A DNA stretch of 64,000 bases from Faecalibacterium sp. An121. Lineage in GTDB: Bacteria; Bacillota; Clostridia; Oscillospirales; Ruminococcaceae. The notes under the pieces were generated by a model. The model saw nothing but the letters and a program-made list of their open reading frames with translations, was not told the origin of the DNA and made no database searches. The stretch covers positions 62,001-126,000 of the forward strand of contig NZ_NFLM01000005.1 of the NCBI RefSeq assembly GCF_002160915.1. The letters are read 5' to 3'. Made by a program: the position numbers and the translations under genes. Shown here piece by piece: positions 54,521-62,739 of the stretch. Position 1 is the first letter of the stretch, and every line of letters begins with the position of its first letter.

Positions 54521-55564
54521 ATGGGTATAGAAGCCCGTTGGGGGTTCCGTGTGGGCACCATGCCCCATGGCCCCCGCAACAAGATCAGCGACGTGCCGGG
54601 GGTGACGGTGGGCCACTGCACCCTGGCACAGGGGGAGGTGCAGACCGGCGTCACCGCCCTGCTGCCCCACCCCGGGGACACCTTCCACCAAAAGGTAGCG
54701 GCGGCCAGCTGCGTCATCAACGGCTTTGGCAAGACCATCGGCCTGGTGCAGATCGACGAGCTGGGCACCCTTGAGACCCCCATCCTGTTCACCAACACCC
54801 TCAGCGTGGGCACCGCGGCCACCGCCCTGGTGCGGTATATGCTGGAGCGCTGCCCCGACATCTGTGAGAGCACCGGCAGCGTCAACCCGGTGGTGTGCGA
54901 GTGCAACGACAGCGGCCTGAACGATATCCGGGGCCTGCACGTCACCGAGGCTGACGCCCTGGCCGCCCTGGCTGACTGCCGGGCCGACTTTGCCGAGGGC
55001 GCCGTGGGCGCCGGCCGCGGGATGCGCTGCCACGGGCTGAAGGGGGGCATCGGCTCCTCCTCCCGGGTGGTGGAGCTGGACGGCCAGTCCTTCCATCTGG
55101 GGGCGCTGGTCCTCTCCAACCATGCCCGCTTTGACGACCTCATCCTGGCGGGAGTGCCCATCGCCCAGCGTCTGGGCCAGCTGCCCCAGGTGGCGCCCCA
55201 CCAGGACAAGGGCTCCATCATCACGGTGCTGGCCACCGACATCCCCCTCACCTGCCGCCAGCTGGGCCGGGTGGCCCGCCGGGCCATCGTGGGCCTGAGC
55301 CGCACCGGTTCCTACTGCGGCAACGGCAGCGGCGAGATCGTCATCGCCTTTTCCACGGCCAACAAGATCCCTCACTACCCCCAGCAGAGCCTACTCAGCC
55401 TGCAGGCGGTGGGGGAAACCAAGATCGACCTGCTGTTCCGGGCGGCGGCCGAGTGCGTGGAGGAGAGCGTGCTTTCTTCCCTGCTCCACGCCGAGACTGT
55501 CACCGGCCGGGGCGGCCTGACCGTCCGCAGCCTGGCGGACCTGTTGCAGGAAGCCGGGCACTGA
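54521..55564 (+). CDS. P1-family (DmpA-like) aminopeptidase
   Basis: 347 residues. The family is autoprocessed before a nucleophilic Ser; the motif CGNGSGEIVIAFSTAN (about 267-282) contains it. PHGPRNKISDVPGVTVGH at the start and SVNPVVCECNDSGLND are family hallmarks. Members are L-aminopeptidase/D-esterases or beta-aminopeptidases. It follows metA after a GGCCCGG/CCGGGCC hairpin (about 54463-54499). Release of methionine from peptides is one possible link to the operon. That is inference. Confidence 0.9.
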   Translation: MGIEARWGFRVGTMPHGPRNKISDVPGVTVGHCTLAQGEVQTGVTALLPHPGDTFHQKVAAASCVINGFGKTIGLVQIDELGTLETPILFTNTLSVGTAATALVRYMLERCPDICESTGSVNPVVCECNDSGLNDIRGLHVTEADALAALADCRADFAEGAVGAGRGMRCHGLKGGIGSSSRVVELDGQSFHLGALVLSNHARFDDLILAGVPIAQRLGQLPQVAPHQDKGSIITVLATDIPLTCRQLGRVARRAIVGLSRTGSYCGNGSGEIVIAFSTANKIPHYPQQSLLSLQAVGETKIDLLFRAAAECVEESVLSSLLHAETVTGRGGLTVRSLADLLQEAGH

Positions 55565-55585
55565 ATTTGTGAAAGGAGACCCATT

Positions 55586-56161
55586 ATGGACATCATGCAG
55601 CTTCTCGCCACCCGCCGCACCTACCGCCGGTTTGATCCAAAGCCGGTGCCTGCCGACGTGATCCACGATATGGTGGAGGCGGTGCGGCTGTCCTCCTGCG
55701 GGGCCAACCGCCAGGCCGTGCGGCTGGTCATCGTGGCCCGGCCCGAGGATGTGGCCCGGGTGCAGCCCCTGGTCAAATGGGCGGCCTACCTGCCTGCCGA
55801 ACAGGGCGTCCCGGCCCCCGGCCAGCAGCCCACCCTTTTTGTGGCAGTGGTGCAGGACACCACCATCCCCGGCGACCTGGATACCGACACCGGCATCGCC
55901 CTGGCCAACCTGACCCTGGCCGCCTGGGCCAAAGGGGTGGGCAGCTGCATCATGGGTGCCATCGACCGGCCCCGCCTGGCGCAGCTGCTGGGTCTGGCCG
56001 AGACCGAAAAACTGCACTCGATGGTGGCCCTGGGCTACCCGGCCCACGCCAGCCATGTGGTCCCCATGACCGAGAGCACCGGCATCAAGTACTACCTGGA
56101 CGAGAACCGGGATTACTGTGTGCCCAAGCGCAGTGCAGAGGAGATCGCACGGTATCTGTGA
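55586..56161 (+). CDS. Nitroreductase-family FMN enzyme
   Basis: 191 residues. The N-terminal ATRRTYRRFDPKPVPADVI is the FMN-binding start of the family. SSCGANRQAVRLVIV, the GIALANLTLAAWAKGVGSC dimer helix and a segment with MVALGYPA follow. It reduces an unknown substrate with NAD(P)H. AAAGGAG lies before the ATG, 22 bases after the peptidase stop. It is the last gene of the methionine-linked run, ended by the hairpin at 56191. Confidence 0.88.
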   Translation: MDIMQLLATRRTYRRFDPKPVPADVIHDMVEAVRLSSCGANRQAVRLVIVARPEDVARVQPLVKWAAYLPAEQGVPAPGQQPTLFVAVVQDTTIPGDLDTDTGIALANLTLAAWAKGVGSCIMGAIDRPRLAQLLGLAETEKLHSMVALGYPAHASHVVPMTESTGIKYYLDENRDYCVPKRSAEEIARYL

Positions 56162-56190
56162 GCGCAGCTCAGCTTGGCTGTCCGTCCCGT

Positions 56191-56236
56191 ATATGTCCCG
56201 TCCATCCGCACGCGTCGGCCGGACGGGACTTTTTTG
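56191..56236 (+). terminator. Terminator sharing sequence with the 49135-49170 hairpin
   Basis: GTCCCGTCC pairs with GGACGGGAC, followed by TTTTTTGACC. The loop ATCCGCACGCGTCGGC is nearly the same as in the hairpin at 49135-49170, with compensating changes in the stem. Beyond it, up to the promoter at 56363, I see nothing. Confidence 0.82.
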
Positions 56237-56362
56237 ACCGTTGACCGACCGGCCCAGCATCGCTGCCGCAGGTCATGCACTGCATATATTCGCAGTTTTT
56301 GGTCGAACTTTGCATAAGTTATCTCAAATCGGTTTCAATTCTTCCTCTTTTCTGCACAAGGC

Positions 56363-56391
56363 TTGACATTTGATTTTGTAAAAACTATACT
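56363..56391 (+). promoter_or_regulatory. Promoter of the amino-acid ABC operon
   Basis: TTGACA (56363-56368), a 17-base AT-rich spacer, TATACT (56386-56391). This is one of the strongest matches in the window. Confidence 0.88.
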
Positions 56392-56500
56392 ACAAATTGT
56401 TGCCGGGAAGATGCCCGGTGTTGTCGCCGCATCGTCTGTTTGCGGCCTGCGGGCCCAGTGCCCGTCTTATGCTTTAGGATAACAAGAGGAGTGTATGAAT

Positions 56501-57382
56501 ATGAAGAAGATCTCTCGCCGCAGCTTCCTGCTGGCCGCAGGTATGTCCGCCGCCCTGGTGCTGACCGCTTGCTCCAGCACCAGCTCTTCCACCGCTTCCA
56601 GCACCGCCAGCTCTGCTGCGTCTGCTGCATCCGACGCCGCTTCCGCTTCCACCCAGGCCATCCAGAGCCTGGAGGATCTGGCCGGCAAGACCGTTGGCGT
56701 CCAGCTGGGCACCACCGGCGACCTGCTGATGAGCGAGGAAGTGGGCGAAGGCGAGGACAAGCTGGGCATCGCCGGCGTGGAGCAGTACAACAAGGCCGCC
56801 GACGCCGTGCAGGCCCTGCTGACCAACAAGATCGACGCCGTGTGCATCGACGACCAGGTGGCCAAGAACTTTGTGGCTGCCAACCCCGATGAGCTGACCA
56901 CCCTGGACACCGCTTTCGCCGAAGAGAGCTACGCCATCGCCGTCAGCAAGGACAACGCTGACCTGACCGAGCAGCTGAACGGCGCCATCGCCGAGCTGAA
57001 AGAGGACGGCACCCTGGACGCCATCCTGGACAAGTACATCGCCAAGGTGGAGGGCGCCGAGGGCTATGTCTCCCCCGAAGGCACCGAGTACCCCAACGGT
57101 ACCCTGGTGATGGCCACCAACGCCACCTTTGATCCCTATGAGTACATCGAGAACGGTGAGATCGTGGGCATCGACGCCGAGTTTGCCAAGGCTCTGTGCG
57201 ACAAGCTGGGCTATGACCTGCACATCGAGGATATGGAGTTCGACTCCATCATCGCGGCTGTCAACAGCGGCAAGGCCGACTTCGGCATGGCCGGCATGAC
57301 CGTCACCCCCGAGCGTCAGGAGCAGATCGACTTCACCGATACCTACTGCACCGCCGCCCAGTCCATCATCGTGCTGAAGTAA
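56501..57382 (+). CDS. Polar amino-acid-binding lipoprotein (GlnH/ArtJ-type), circularly permuted
   Basis: 293 residues. ISRRSFLLAAG gives a twin-arginine-like signal; the lipobox is LTAC (Cys24), followed by a Ser/Ala-rich linker. Residues ~55-180 are the normally C-terminal half (SLEDLAGKTVGVQLGTTGD, YNKAADAVQALL, IDAVCIDDQVAK, GAIAELKEDGTLDAILDKYI). A new linker of about 20 residues leads to ~200-293, the normally N-terminal half (LVMATNATFDPYEYIENGEI, IIAAVNSGKADFGMAGMTVT, PERQEQIDFTDTYCTAAQS). The ATG at 56501 is better spaced from GAGGAG than the one at 56495. Permease and ATPase genes follow. Confidence 0.9.
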   Translation: MKKISRRSFLLAAGMSAALVLTACSSTSSSTASSTASSAASAASDAASASTQAIQSLEDLAGKTVGVQLGTTGDLLMSEEVGEGEDKLGIAGVEQYNKAADAVQALLTNKIDAVCIDDQVAKNFVAANPDELTTLDTAFAEESYAIAVSKDNADLTEQLNGAIAELKEDGTLDAILDKYIAKVEGAEGYVSPEGTEYPNGTLVMATNATFDPYEYIENGEIVGIDAEFAKALCDKLGYDLHIEDMEFDSIIAAVNSGKADFGMAGMTVTPERQEQIDFTDTYCTAAQSIIVLK

Positions 57383-57462
57383 GCAGCCGGACGATCTGCG
57401 GCTTAAAAAGAGAAAAAACTCTTTACAAACTGCGGTTTTTGTGGTTTTATAAGAGATGCAGT

Positions 57463-57496
57463 GGACAGAGCCCAGGTGCGAATCCCGGCTCTGTCC
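57463..57496 (+). terminator. Attenuator-like hairpin between binding protein and permease
   Basis: GGACAGAGCC (57463-57472) pairs perfectly with GGCTCTGTCC (57487-57496), followed by CTTCTCTTT. The loop GTGCGAATCCC resembles a tRNA T-loop. Partial termination would favour the binding protein over the membrane parts. Confidence 0.65.
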
Positions 57497-57576
57497 CTTC
57501 TCTTTATGTATATATGCATAAAAATTCAAAAAATATGCATATTCACCCCTGTCCGCCCCGCCAAGGAGGGAAGTTC

Positions 57577-58287
57577 ATGGCATTTTTCCAAAACCTATGG
57601 GAGGAACTTTCCAGCGAGTTCGTCTCCACCTTCATCGAGGAGCAGCGCTACCTGCTCTTCCTGAACGGCCTGAAAACCACCCTGATCGTTGCCTTTGCGG
57701 CAGCGGCCCTGGGCGTGGTGCTGGGCTTTATCATCGCGTACATCCGTACCACCCATGACCAGACCGGCCACCTGCGCATCCTGAACGGCGTGTGCAAGCT
57801 GTATCTGACTGTCATCCGCGGCACCCCCACCATGATCCAGCTGTTGATCATGTACTTTGTCATCTTCGGCTCGGTGAACATCGGCAAGGTGCCGGTGGCC
57901 ATCCTGGCCTTTGGCATCAACAGCGGCGCCTATGTGGCCGAGATCTTCCGCAGCGGCATCATGAGCCTGCCTCCGGGACAGATGGAGGCCGCCCGCAGCC
58001 TGGGCCTGAACTACACCCAGGCCACCTGGAAGATCATCCTTCCCCAGGCGGTCAAGAACGTGCTGCCCGCTTTGGGCAACGAGCTGATCGTCCTGCTGAA
58101 GGAGACCTCCATCAGCGGCTATATCGCCCTGCAGGACCTGACCAAGGCCGGCGACATCGTCCGCAGCCGCACATACAGCACCTTCTTCCCCTACATCTCG
58201 GTGGCTCTGATCTACCTGGTGATGGTGCTGTTCCTGGAGAAGCTGCTCAACCACATGGAAGGGAGGCTGGCCCGCAGTGACCGGTAA
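57577..58287 (+). CDS. Polar amino-acid ABC transporter permease (HisM/GlnP type)
   Basis: 236 residues with five membrane segments. The segments [40 protein letters not shown] and the coupling loop [20 protein letters not shown] (about 128-147) are typical of PAAT permeases. It works as a homodimer with the ATPase encoded next. GGAGGG precedes the ATG at 57577. It overlaps the ATPase gene by 11 bases. Confidence 0.93.
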   Translation: MAFFQNLWEELSSEFVSTFIEEQRYLLFLNGLKTTLIVAFAAAALGVVLGFIIAYIRTTHDQTGHLRILNGVCKLYLTVIRGTPTMIQLLIMYFVIFGSVNIGKVPVAILAFGINSGAYVAEIFRSGIMSLPPGQMEAARSLGLNYTQATWKIILPQAVKNVLPALGNELIVLLKETSISGYIALQDLTKAGDIVRSRTYSTFFPYISVALIYLVMVLFLEKLLNHMEGRLARSDR

Positions 58288-59053
58288 ATCGACCGAAAAG
58301 ATCATCGAAGTACGCGGCCTGAAAAAGACCTACGGCGGCGAGAAAAAGCGCGGCTACAAGGGCCTGACCCCCACCCTGGACGTGCTGAAAGGCATTGACA
58401 TCGACATCTACCGGGGCGACGTGGTCTGCCTGATCGGCCCCTCGGGCTGCGGCAAATCCACCTTCCTGCGGTGCCTCAACCGGCTGGAAAAGCCCACCGG
58501 CGGCTCCATCAAGTTTGAGGGGGTGGAGGTGGACGAGGCCCACATCGACAAGCTCCGCCAGAAGATGGGGATGGTGTTCCAGCACTTCAATCTTTTCCCC
58601 CACATGACGGTGAAAGAGAACCTGTGCATGGCCCCCACCCTGCTCAACCTCAAGACCAAGGAGGAGGCCGCCAAACGGGCCGACGAGCTTCTGGCCCGGG
58701 TGGGCCTGTCGGACAAGGCTTCGGCCTACCCCGCCAGCCTGTCGGGCGGCCAGCAGCAGCGCATCGCCATTGCACGGGCCCTGGCCATGGACCCCGACGT
58801 CATCCTGTTCGACGAGCCCACCAGCGCCCTGGACCCCGAAATGGTGGGCGAGGTGCTGGCCCTGATGAAAGAGCTGGCCCACACCGGCATCACCATGCTG
58901 GTGGTCACCCACGAGATGGGCTTTGCCCGGGAGGTGTCCAACCGGGTCATCTTCATCGACGAGGGCGTCATCCAGGAGGACGAGCCGCCCCAGGAGCTGT
59001 TCGAGAACCCCAAGAACCCCCGTCTGAAAGCATTCCTCTCCAAAATGCTGTAA
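58277..59053 (+). CDS. Polar amino-acid ABC transporter ATPase (GlnQ type)
   Basis: 258 residues. Walker A is [10 protein letters not shown] (about 54-63), the signature [15 protein letters not shown], Walker [15 protein letters not shown] and switch His in VTHEMGFA. An insertion of about 15 residues ([16 protein letters not shown]) sits between the first strand and the Walker A, longer than in most GlnQ proteins. The start is GTG at 58277. A strong terminator follows. Confidence 0.93.
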   Translation: MTGKSTEKIIEVRGLKKTYGGEKKRGYKGLTPTLDVLKGIDIDIYRGDVVCLIGPSGCGKSTFLRCLNRLEKPTGGSIKFEGVEVDEAHIDKLRQKMGMVFQHFNLFPHMTVKENLCMAPTLLNLKTKEEAAKRADELLARVGLSDKASAYPASLSGGQQQRIAIARALAMDPDVILFDEPTSALDPEMVGEVLALMKELAHTGITMLVVTHEMGFAREVSNRVIFIDEGVIQEDEPPQELFENPKNPRLKAFLSKML

Positions 59054-59061
59054 AAAGGTCA

Positions 59062-59109
59062 AAGCCCCGGCGTTCCTGTGCGTGTTGCACAAGAGCGCCG
59101 GGGCTTTTT
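59062..59109 (+). terminator. Terminator of the amino-acid ABC operon
   Basis: AGCCCCGGCG pairs with CGCCGGGGCT and an inner TGTGC/GCACA stem, followed by TTTTT. Confidence 0.88.
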
Positions 59110-59112
59110 GGT

Positions 59113-59232
59113 TCATTTGCTGCGCAGGTATTTGATGCAGGCCAGGATGACGGCCAGGTAGCAGCCGCAGCGCAGCAGGTTCATGACGACGTTCAGGACC
59201 ACGCTGGCCCCGACCATGATGGTGGGTGACAT
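59113..59232 (-). CDS. 39-residue membrane protein
   Basis: A small ORF: MSPTIMVGASVVLNVVMNLL followed by RCGCYLAVILACIKYLRSK. GGAGGAGGTGAAACGCG places a strong ribosome site before the ATG, and a good promoter lies at 59343-59372. It has one or two short hydrophobic stretches, a Cys-Gly-Cys in the middle and a basic end. I know no family; the size fits small membrane regulators. It is convergent with the amino-acid ABC operon and shares its terminator. Confidence 0.6.
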   Translation of the reverse strand: MSPTIMVGASVVLNVVMNLLRCGCYLAVILACIKYLRSK

Positions 59233-59342
59233 CGCGTTTCACCTCCTCCCTGCCCTCTCCGTCCCGCCGCCTCTCCTGCACACGGGAATGGGACGGCAGA
59301 CTCCTTCGTCCGGCCGGCGGGTTGGCCCGGCGTGTTTTATTT

Positions 59343-59372
59343 AGTATAGCATACTTCTAAAGCATAAAGCAA
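59343..59372 (-). promoter_or_regulatory. Promoter of the 39-residue membrane protein
   Basis: On the minus strand TTGCTT (59367-59372) and TATACT (59343-59348) are 18 bases apart. It starts about 110 bases before the small ORF and just past the dnaK terminator. Confidence 0.6.
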
Positions 59373-59380
59373 CCGGTCCG

Positions 59381-59426
59381 CAAAAATGCCCGGCCGCCTG
59401 TTTGGACAGGCGCCGGGCCTTCTTTT
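59381..59426. terminator. dnaK terminator
   Basis: GCCCGGCCGCCTGT pairs with ACAGGCGCCGGGC around TTGG, with T-runs on both strands. Confidence 0.88.
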
Positions 59427-59437
59427 GGGCTTGTCGC

Positions 59438-61258
59438 TCACAGACTCTCGCCGGAGCCTGCATTGCCCTCGCCGGTCTGCTGGGTGTAGAGGATCATCAG
59501 ATGGCTGGCGCTGGCCTCCAGGGTCTCCTTGGCCTGGCGCAGGGAAGCTTCCTCGTTGTCGTTCATCTTTTCGGGGTGGTCCTTGCGGATGCAGCGGCGG
59601 AGGTTGGAAAGGTCGGTCTTGACGCGGTTCTTTTCCTCCTTGTCGATCTCCTTTTTGCACTTGGAGAGGGCCTCGTCCACCTTGTAGGCCAGGATCTCGG
59701 CCTGGTTGTGGAGTTCCAGACGGCCCTTGCGGCGGCTGTCCTCGGCCTCGTAGGCGGCCGCGTCGGCCATGGCCCGCTGGATCTCGCTCTCGGAGAGGTT
59801 GGTGGAGCCGGTGATGGTGATGTTCTGCTCCCGGCCGGTGCCCAGGTCTTTGGCCGAGACCTTCACCACGCCGTTGACGTCGATGTCAAAGGTGACCTCG
59901 ATCTGGGGCTTGGAGGAAAAGCCCGCCCGGATGCCTCCCAGCTTGAACTTACCCAGGGACTTGTTGTCCTTGGCAAAGCGGCGCTCCCCCTGCAGGACGT
60001 TGATCTCCACCGAGGTCTGCATGGGCCGCGCCGTGGTAAAGATCTGGCTCTTGCGGGTGGGGATCATGCTGTTGCGGGTGATGAGGGGGGTGGCGACCCC
60101 GCCCAGCGTCTCGATGGACAGGGTCAGGGGGGTGACATCCATCAGCACCAGGCCCTGGGCTGCCGCGCCGGTGGCGCCGGCCAGCTTGCCGCCTCCCTGC
60201 AAAAGGCCGCCCTGGATGGCCGCGCCCATGGCCACACACTCGTCGGGGTTGAGGGTATGGCTGGGCTCCTGGCCCAGCAGCTCCTTGACCTGGCGGGCCA
60301 CCGCGGGCATCCGTGTGCTGCCGCCCACCAGCAGCACCCGTCCCAGGTCGGCGGCCGAAAGGCCCGCATCCCGCAGGGCGTTGTTCACCGGCTCTACCGT
60401 CCGGGCCAGCAGGTCAGCGGTCATCATCTCGAACTGGGGCCGGGTCAGGGTGGCGTCGATGTGGTGGGGGCCGTCCCGGCCCACCGCGATAAAGGGCAGG
60501 TTGATCTGGGCCGAAGGGGCGCTGGACAGCTCTTTCTTGGCCTTTTCGGCCTCCTCTTTCAGGCGGCCCATGGCGGCGGGGTCCTTTGTCAGGTCGATGC
60601 GGTCGCTCTTTTTGAACTCCTGCACCAGCCAGTCCACGATCCGGCCGTCAAAGTCATCGCCGCCCAGCCGGGTATCGCCGCCGGTGGCCAGCACCGTAAA
60701 GGTGCCGTCCTCGATCTCGATGATGGAGACGTCGAAGGTGCCGCCGCCCAGATCGTAGACCAGGATCTTCTGGGGCGCCTCGTTGTCCAGACCATAGGCC
60801 ACGGCGGCGGCGGTGGGCTCGTTGATGATCCGCAGCACGTTCAGCCCCGCGATGCGGCCTGCATCCTGGGTGGCCTTGCGCTGGCTGTCGTCAAAGTAGG
60901 CGGGCACCGTGATCACCGCCTCGGACACCTTCTCGCCCAGATAGCTCTCGGCGTCCCGCCGCAGCTTGGACAGGATCATGGCGCTGATCTCCTGAGGGGT
61001 CAGGTCTTTGCCGTCGATCCGGACCCGGTAGTCGCTGCCCATCCGGCGCTTGATGCTTGATATGGTGCGGCCCGCATTGGTGGCCAGCTGGCGCTTGGCC
61101 GCGCCGCCCACCAGACGCTCGCCGTCCTTGGTGAAAGCCACTACCGAGGGGGTGGTGCGCTCTCCTTCCGCGTTGGTGATGACCACCGGCTTTCCCCCTT
61201 CCACCACCGCCACACAGGAGTTGGTGGTGCCAAGATCGATCCCGATCACTTTGCCCAT
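59438..61258 (-). CDS. dnaK: Hsp70 chaperone DnaK, stand-alone gene
   Basis: 606 residues. The ATPase domain (about 1-365) has [30 protein letters not shown] and [12 protein letters not shown]. The interdomain linker [16 protein letters not shown] and a beta-sandwich substrate domain follow. The helical lid is short and the usual Gly-rich DVVDAEF tail is missing (it ends NAGSGESL). No hrcA, grpE or dnaJ is adjacent, so this may be a second, specialised DnaK. Its -10-like TACAAT is at 61330-61335 with a weak -35. Confidence 0.93.
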   Translation of the reverse strand: MGKVIGIDLGTTNSCVAVVEGGKPVVITNAEGERTTPSVVAFTKDGERLVGGAAKRQLATNAGRTISSIKRRMGSDYRVRIDGKDLTPQEISAMILSKLRRDAESYLGEKVSEAVITVPAYFDDSQRKATQDAGRIAGLNVLRIINEPTAAAVAYGLDNEAPQKILVYDLGGGTFDVSIIEIEDGTFTVLATGGDTRLGGDDFDGRIVDWLVQEFKKSDRIDLTKDPAAMGRLKEEAEKAKKELSSAPSAQINLPFIAVGRDGPHHIDATLTRPQFEMMTADLLARTVEPVNNALRDAGLSAADLGRVLLVGGSTRMPAVARQVKELLGQEPSHTLNPDECVAMGAAIQGGLLQGGGKLAGATGAAAQGLVLMDVTPLTLSIETLGGVATPLITRNSMIPTRKSQIFTTARPMQTSVEINVLQGERRFAKDNKSLGKFKLGGIRAGFSSKPQIEVTFDIDVNGVVKVSAKDLGTGREQNITITGSTNLSESEIQRAMADAAAYEAEDSRRKGRLELHNQAEILAYKVDEALSKCKKEIDKEEKNRVKTDLSNLRRCIRKDHPEKMNDNEEASLRQAKETLEASASHLMILYTQQTGEGNAGSGESL

Positions 61259-61356
61259 ATGTGCAATCCTCTCTTTTTCTTCCTGGGCCGCAGGCTGCGC
61301 CCGCAGCGCCCGATCAAATATCCTGTTCTATTGTACCGTAGGATTGTGGCTGTTTT

Positions 61357-62517
61357 TCAGCTGAAATGTAAAGAATCTGTGTTCGCCTGCTCGGCCAGGC
61401 GGGCCAGCATCTCCTGCAGGCCGGCCGCTCCGGCGTACATCTTGCGGATGTACCGCTCCATGGCCTGTGCGGCGGCGTGCAGCTCCCGGCAGGCGTCGGG
61501 GTCTTTTTCTTCCCGGCAGAGCATATGCAGCCCGTGCACCGCTTCGGCCAGCAGACAGCCGGTGTGCTCCAGGTCCACCCCGCACTCCTCCGACTGGGCC
61601 AGGCGCAGGCAGACCACCGGCCATGTGGTGATATCCAGTTCCAGCTCGGCCATGGACCGGGCCTTGCGGTAAGCCATCAGGGCCTTGCCCGGGTCGGCGG
61701 GGATGCGGGCCGTCCCTGCGCCATACCGGTCCCCCAGGGCGATCTGGGCCAGCACGTCCCCTGCGGCGGCAGCCTTTTTCCACAGGGTCATGGCCCTGCG
61801 CCGGTTCCGGGGGCCGCCCAGGCCCTGGTCGCAGCAGTTTGCCAGACGGCGCACCCCCTCGGTGCAGCCGGCCGCGGCAGCTTCCTCAAACAGGGCACGG
61901 GCCGCTTCCCACTGGCCCTGGGCCGCCAGCTGCACCCCCTGGCGCACCTGAGCTTCCCCGGGGCTGTCCTCGGGGTCGGAGGCCCGCAGCAGCCCTTTCA
62001 GCAAACCCTTTTCCAGAGAGGCCGAACGGCCCCACGGGTTGACCACCAGCCCGGTCAGGTCCTGACGGGCCAGGGTCTCCTCCATCACCTGCTCCAGGGG
62101 CAGCTCCGCCATGGGCAGTCCCAGGGTGGCGGGGTTGGCGTCCGCTTCCTCGGGCCGGGTGAACACCGGCAGCATCTTGATCTTTTTGGGGGTGGTCAGG
62201 GTCCAGTAGGACAGGCCCCGGGCCTTCTCGGGCGGGATGGGGTCCTGGGCCCAGCTGAATTCTCCCTGCGGCTTTGCGCCCGACAGCTGCACCGGCACCA
62301 GCACCCGGGTCTGCATCTGCAAAGCGTAATTCAGCCCCCGCACCAGACCCCAGAACCGGGTCTCCCGGTGTTCATCGTCGGACTCGTACAGCCGCCGGAT
62401 GGCCAGCTCCACCGCCGGGCATCCGGTGAACACCGGGCTGTATTGCAGCATCGACGCTGCCCCCTTCCTGTTTCGTTTGACCGGCCTGTACCGGATATGC
62501 TTCTTTCCGCTTGCCAT
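61357..62517 (-). CDS. SseB N-terminal domain and Sel1-repeat protein
   Basis: 386 residues. A basic start (KKHIRYRPVKRNRK) is followed by an SseB-like domain (about 25-175; TRVLVPVQLSG, KMLPVFTRPEEADANP and LTGLVVNPWGRS) and Sel1/TPR-like helical repeats (about 195-290; ARALFEEAAAAGCTEGVRRL, LWKKAAAAGDVLAQIALGDR). Such repeats bind proteins. It is upstream of dnaK on the same strand, so it may be co-transcribed and act in the same process. An alternative start is 62451 (MLQYSPVF). Confidence 0.78.
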   Translation of the reverse strand: MASGKKHIRYRPVKRNRKGAASMLQYSPVFTGCPAVELAIRRLYESDDEHRETRFWGLVRGLNYALQMQTRVLVPVQLSGAKPQGEFSWAQDPIPPEKARGLSYWTLTTPKKIKMLPVFTRPEEADANPATLGLPMAELPLEQVMEETLARQDLTGLVVNPWGRSASLEKGLLKGLLRASDPEDSPGEAQVRQGVQLAAQGQWEAARALFEEAAAAGCTEGVRRLANCCDQGLGGPRNRRRAMTLWKKAAAAGDVLAQIALGDRYGAGTARIPADPGKALMAYRKARSMAELELDITTWPVVCLRLAQSEECGVDLEHTGCLLAEAVHGLHMLCREEKDPDACRELHAAAQAMERYIRKMYAGAAGLQEMLARLAEQANTDSLHFS

Positions 62518-62651
62518 CCCTTGGGTGACCTCCTGCCTGTATTTGTTCCAGTATAGCAGGATTTTCCCGTTTTCTCAACAGGGTGGGGCGAGCGCCGGCG
62601 GGCCTTTATCCCCTCTTTGGCCAAAAACCTCAGAAAATGCGGTCCTGTGCG

Positions 62652-62680
62652 GTGACATTTGGCGCCCGCCGCGGTATAAT
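62652..62680 (+). promoter_or_regulatory. Promoter of the ABC exporter gene
   Basis: GTGACA (62652-62657), 17 bases, perfect TATAAT (62675-62680). Confidence 0.75.
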
Positions 62681-62739
62681 AGAGCAGTATCATAAAGTGC
62701 GACCGCACAGGAAAGCCCCGGGAAAGGAGCGTTTATCAC

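Noticed and set aside
52184-55375. 1063-codon minus-strand ORF opposite metY, metA and the peptidase
   Set aside because: It is a GC-rich antisense shadow with Gly/His/Val-rich composition and no domain; three real genes with ribosome sites and motifs lie on the other strand.
57463-57496. tRNA fragment suggested by the GTGCGAATCCC loop
   Set aside because: No anticodon arm or D-arm is present; the stem and U-rich tail fit an attenuator better.
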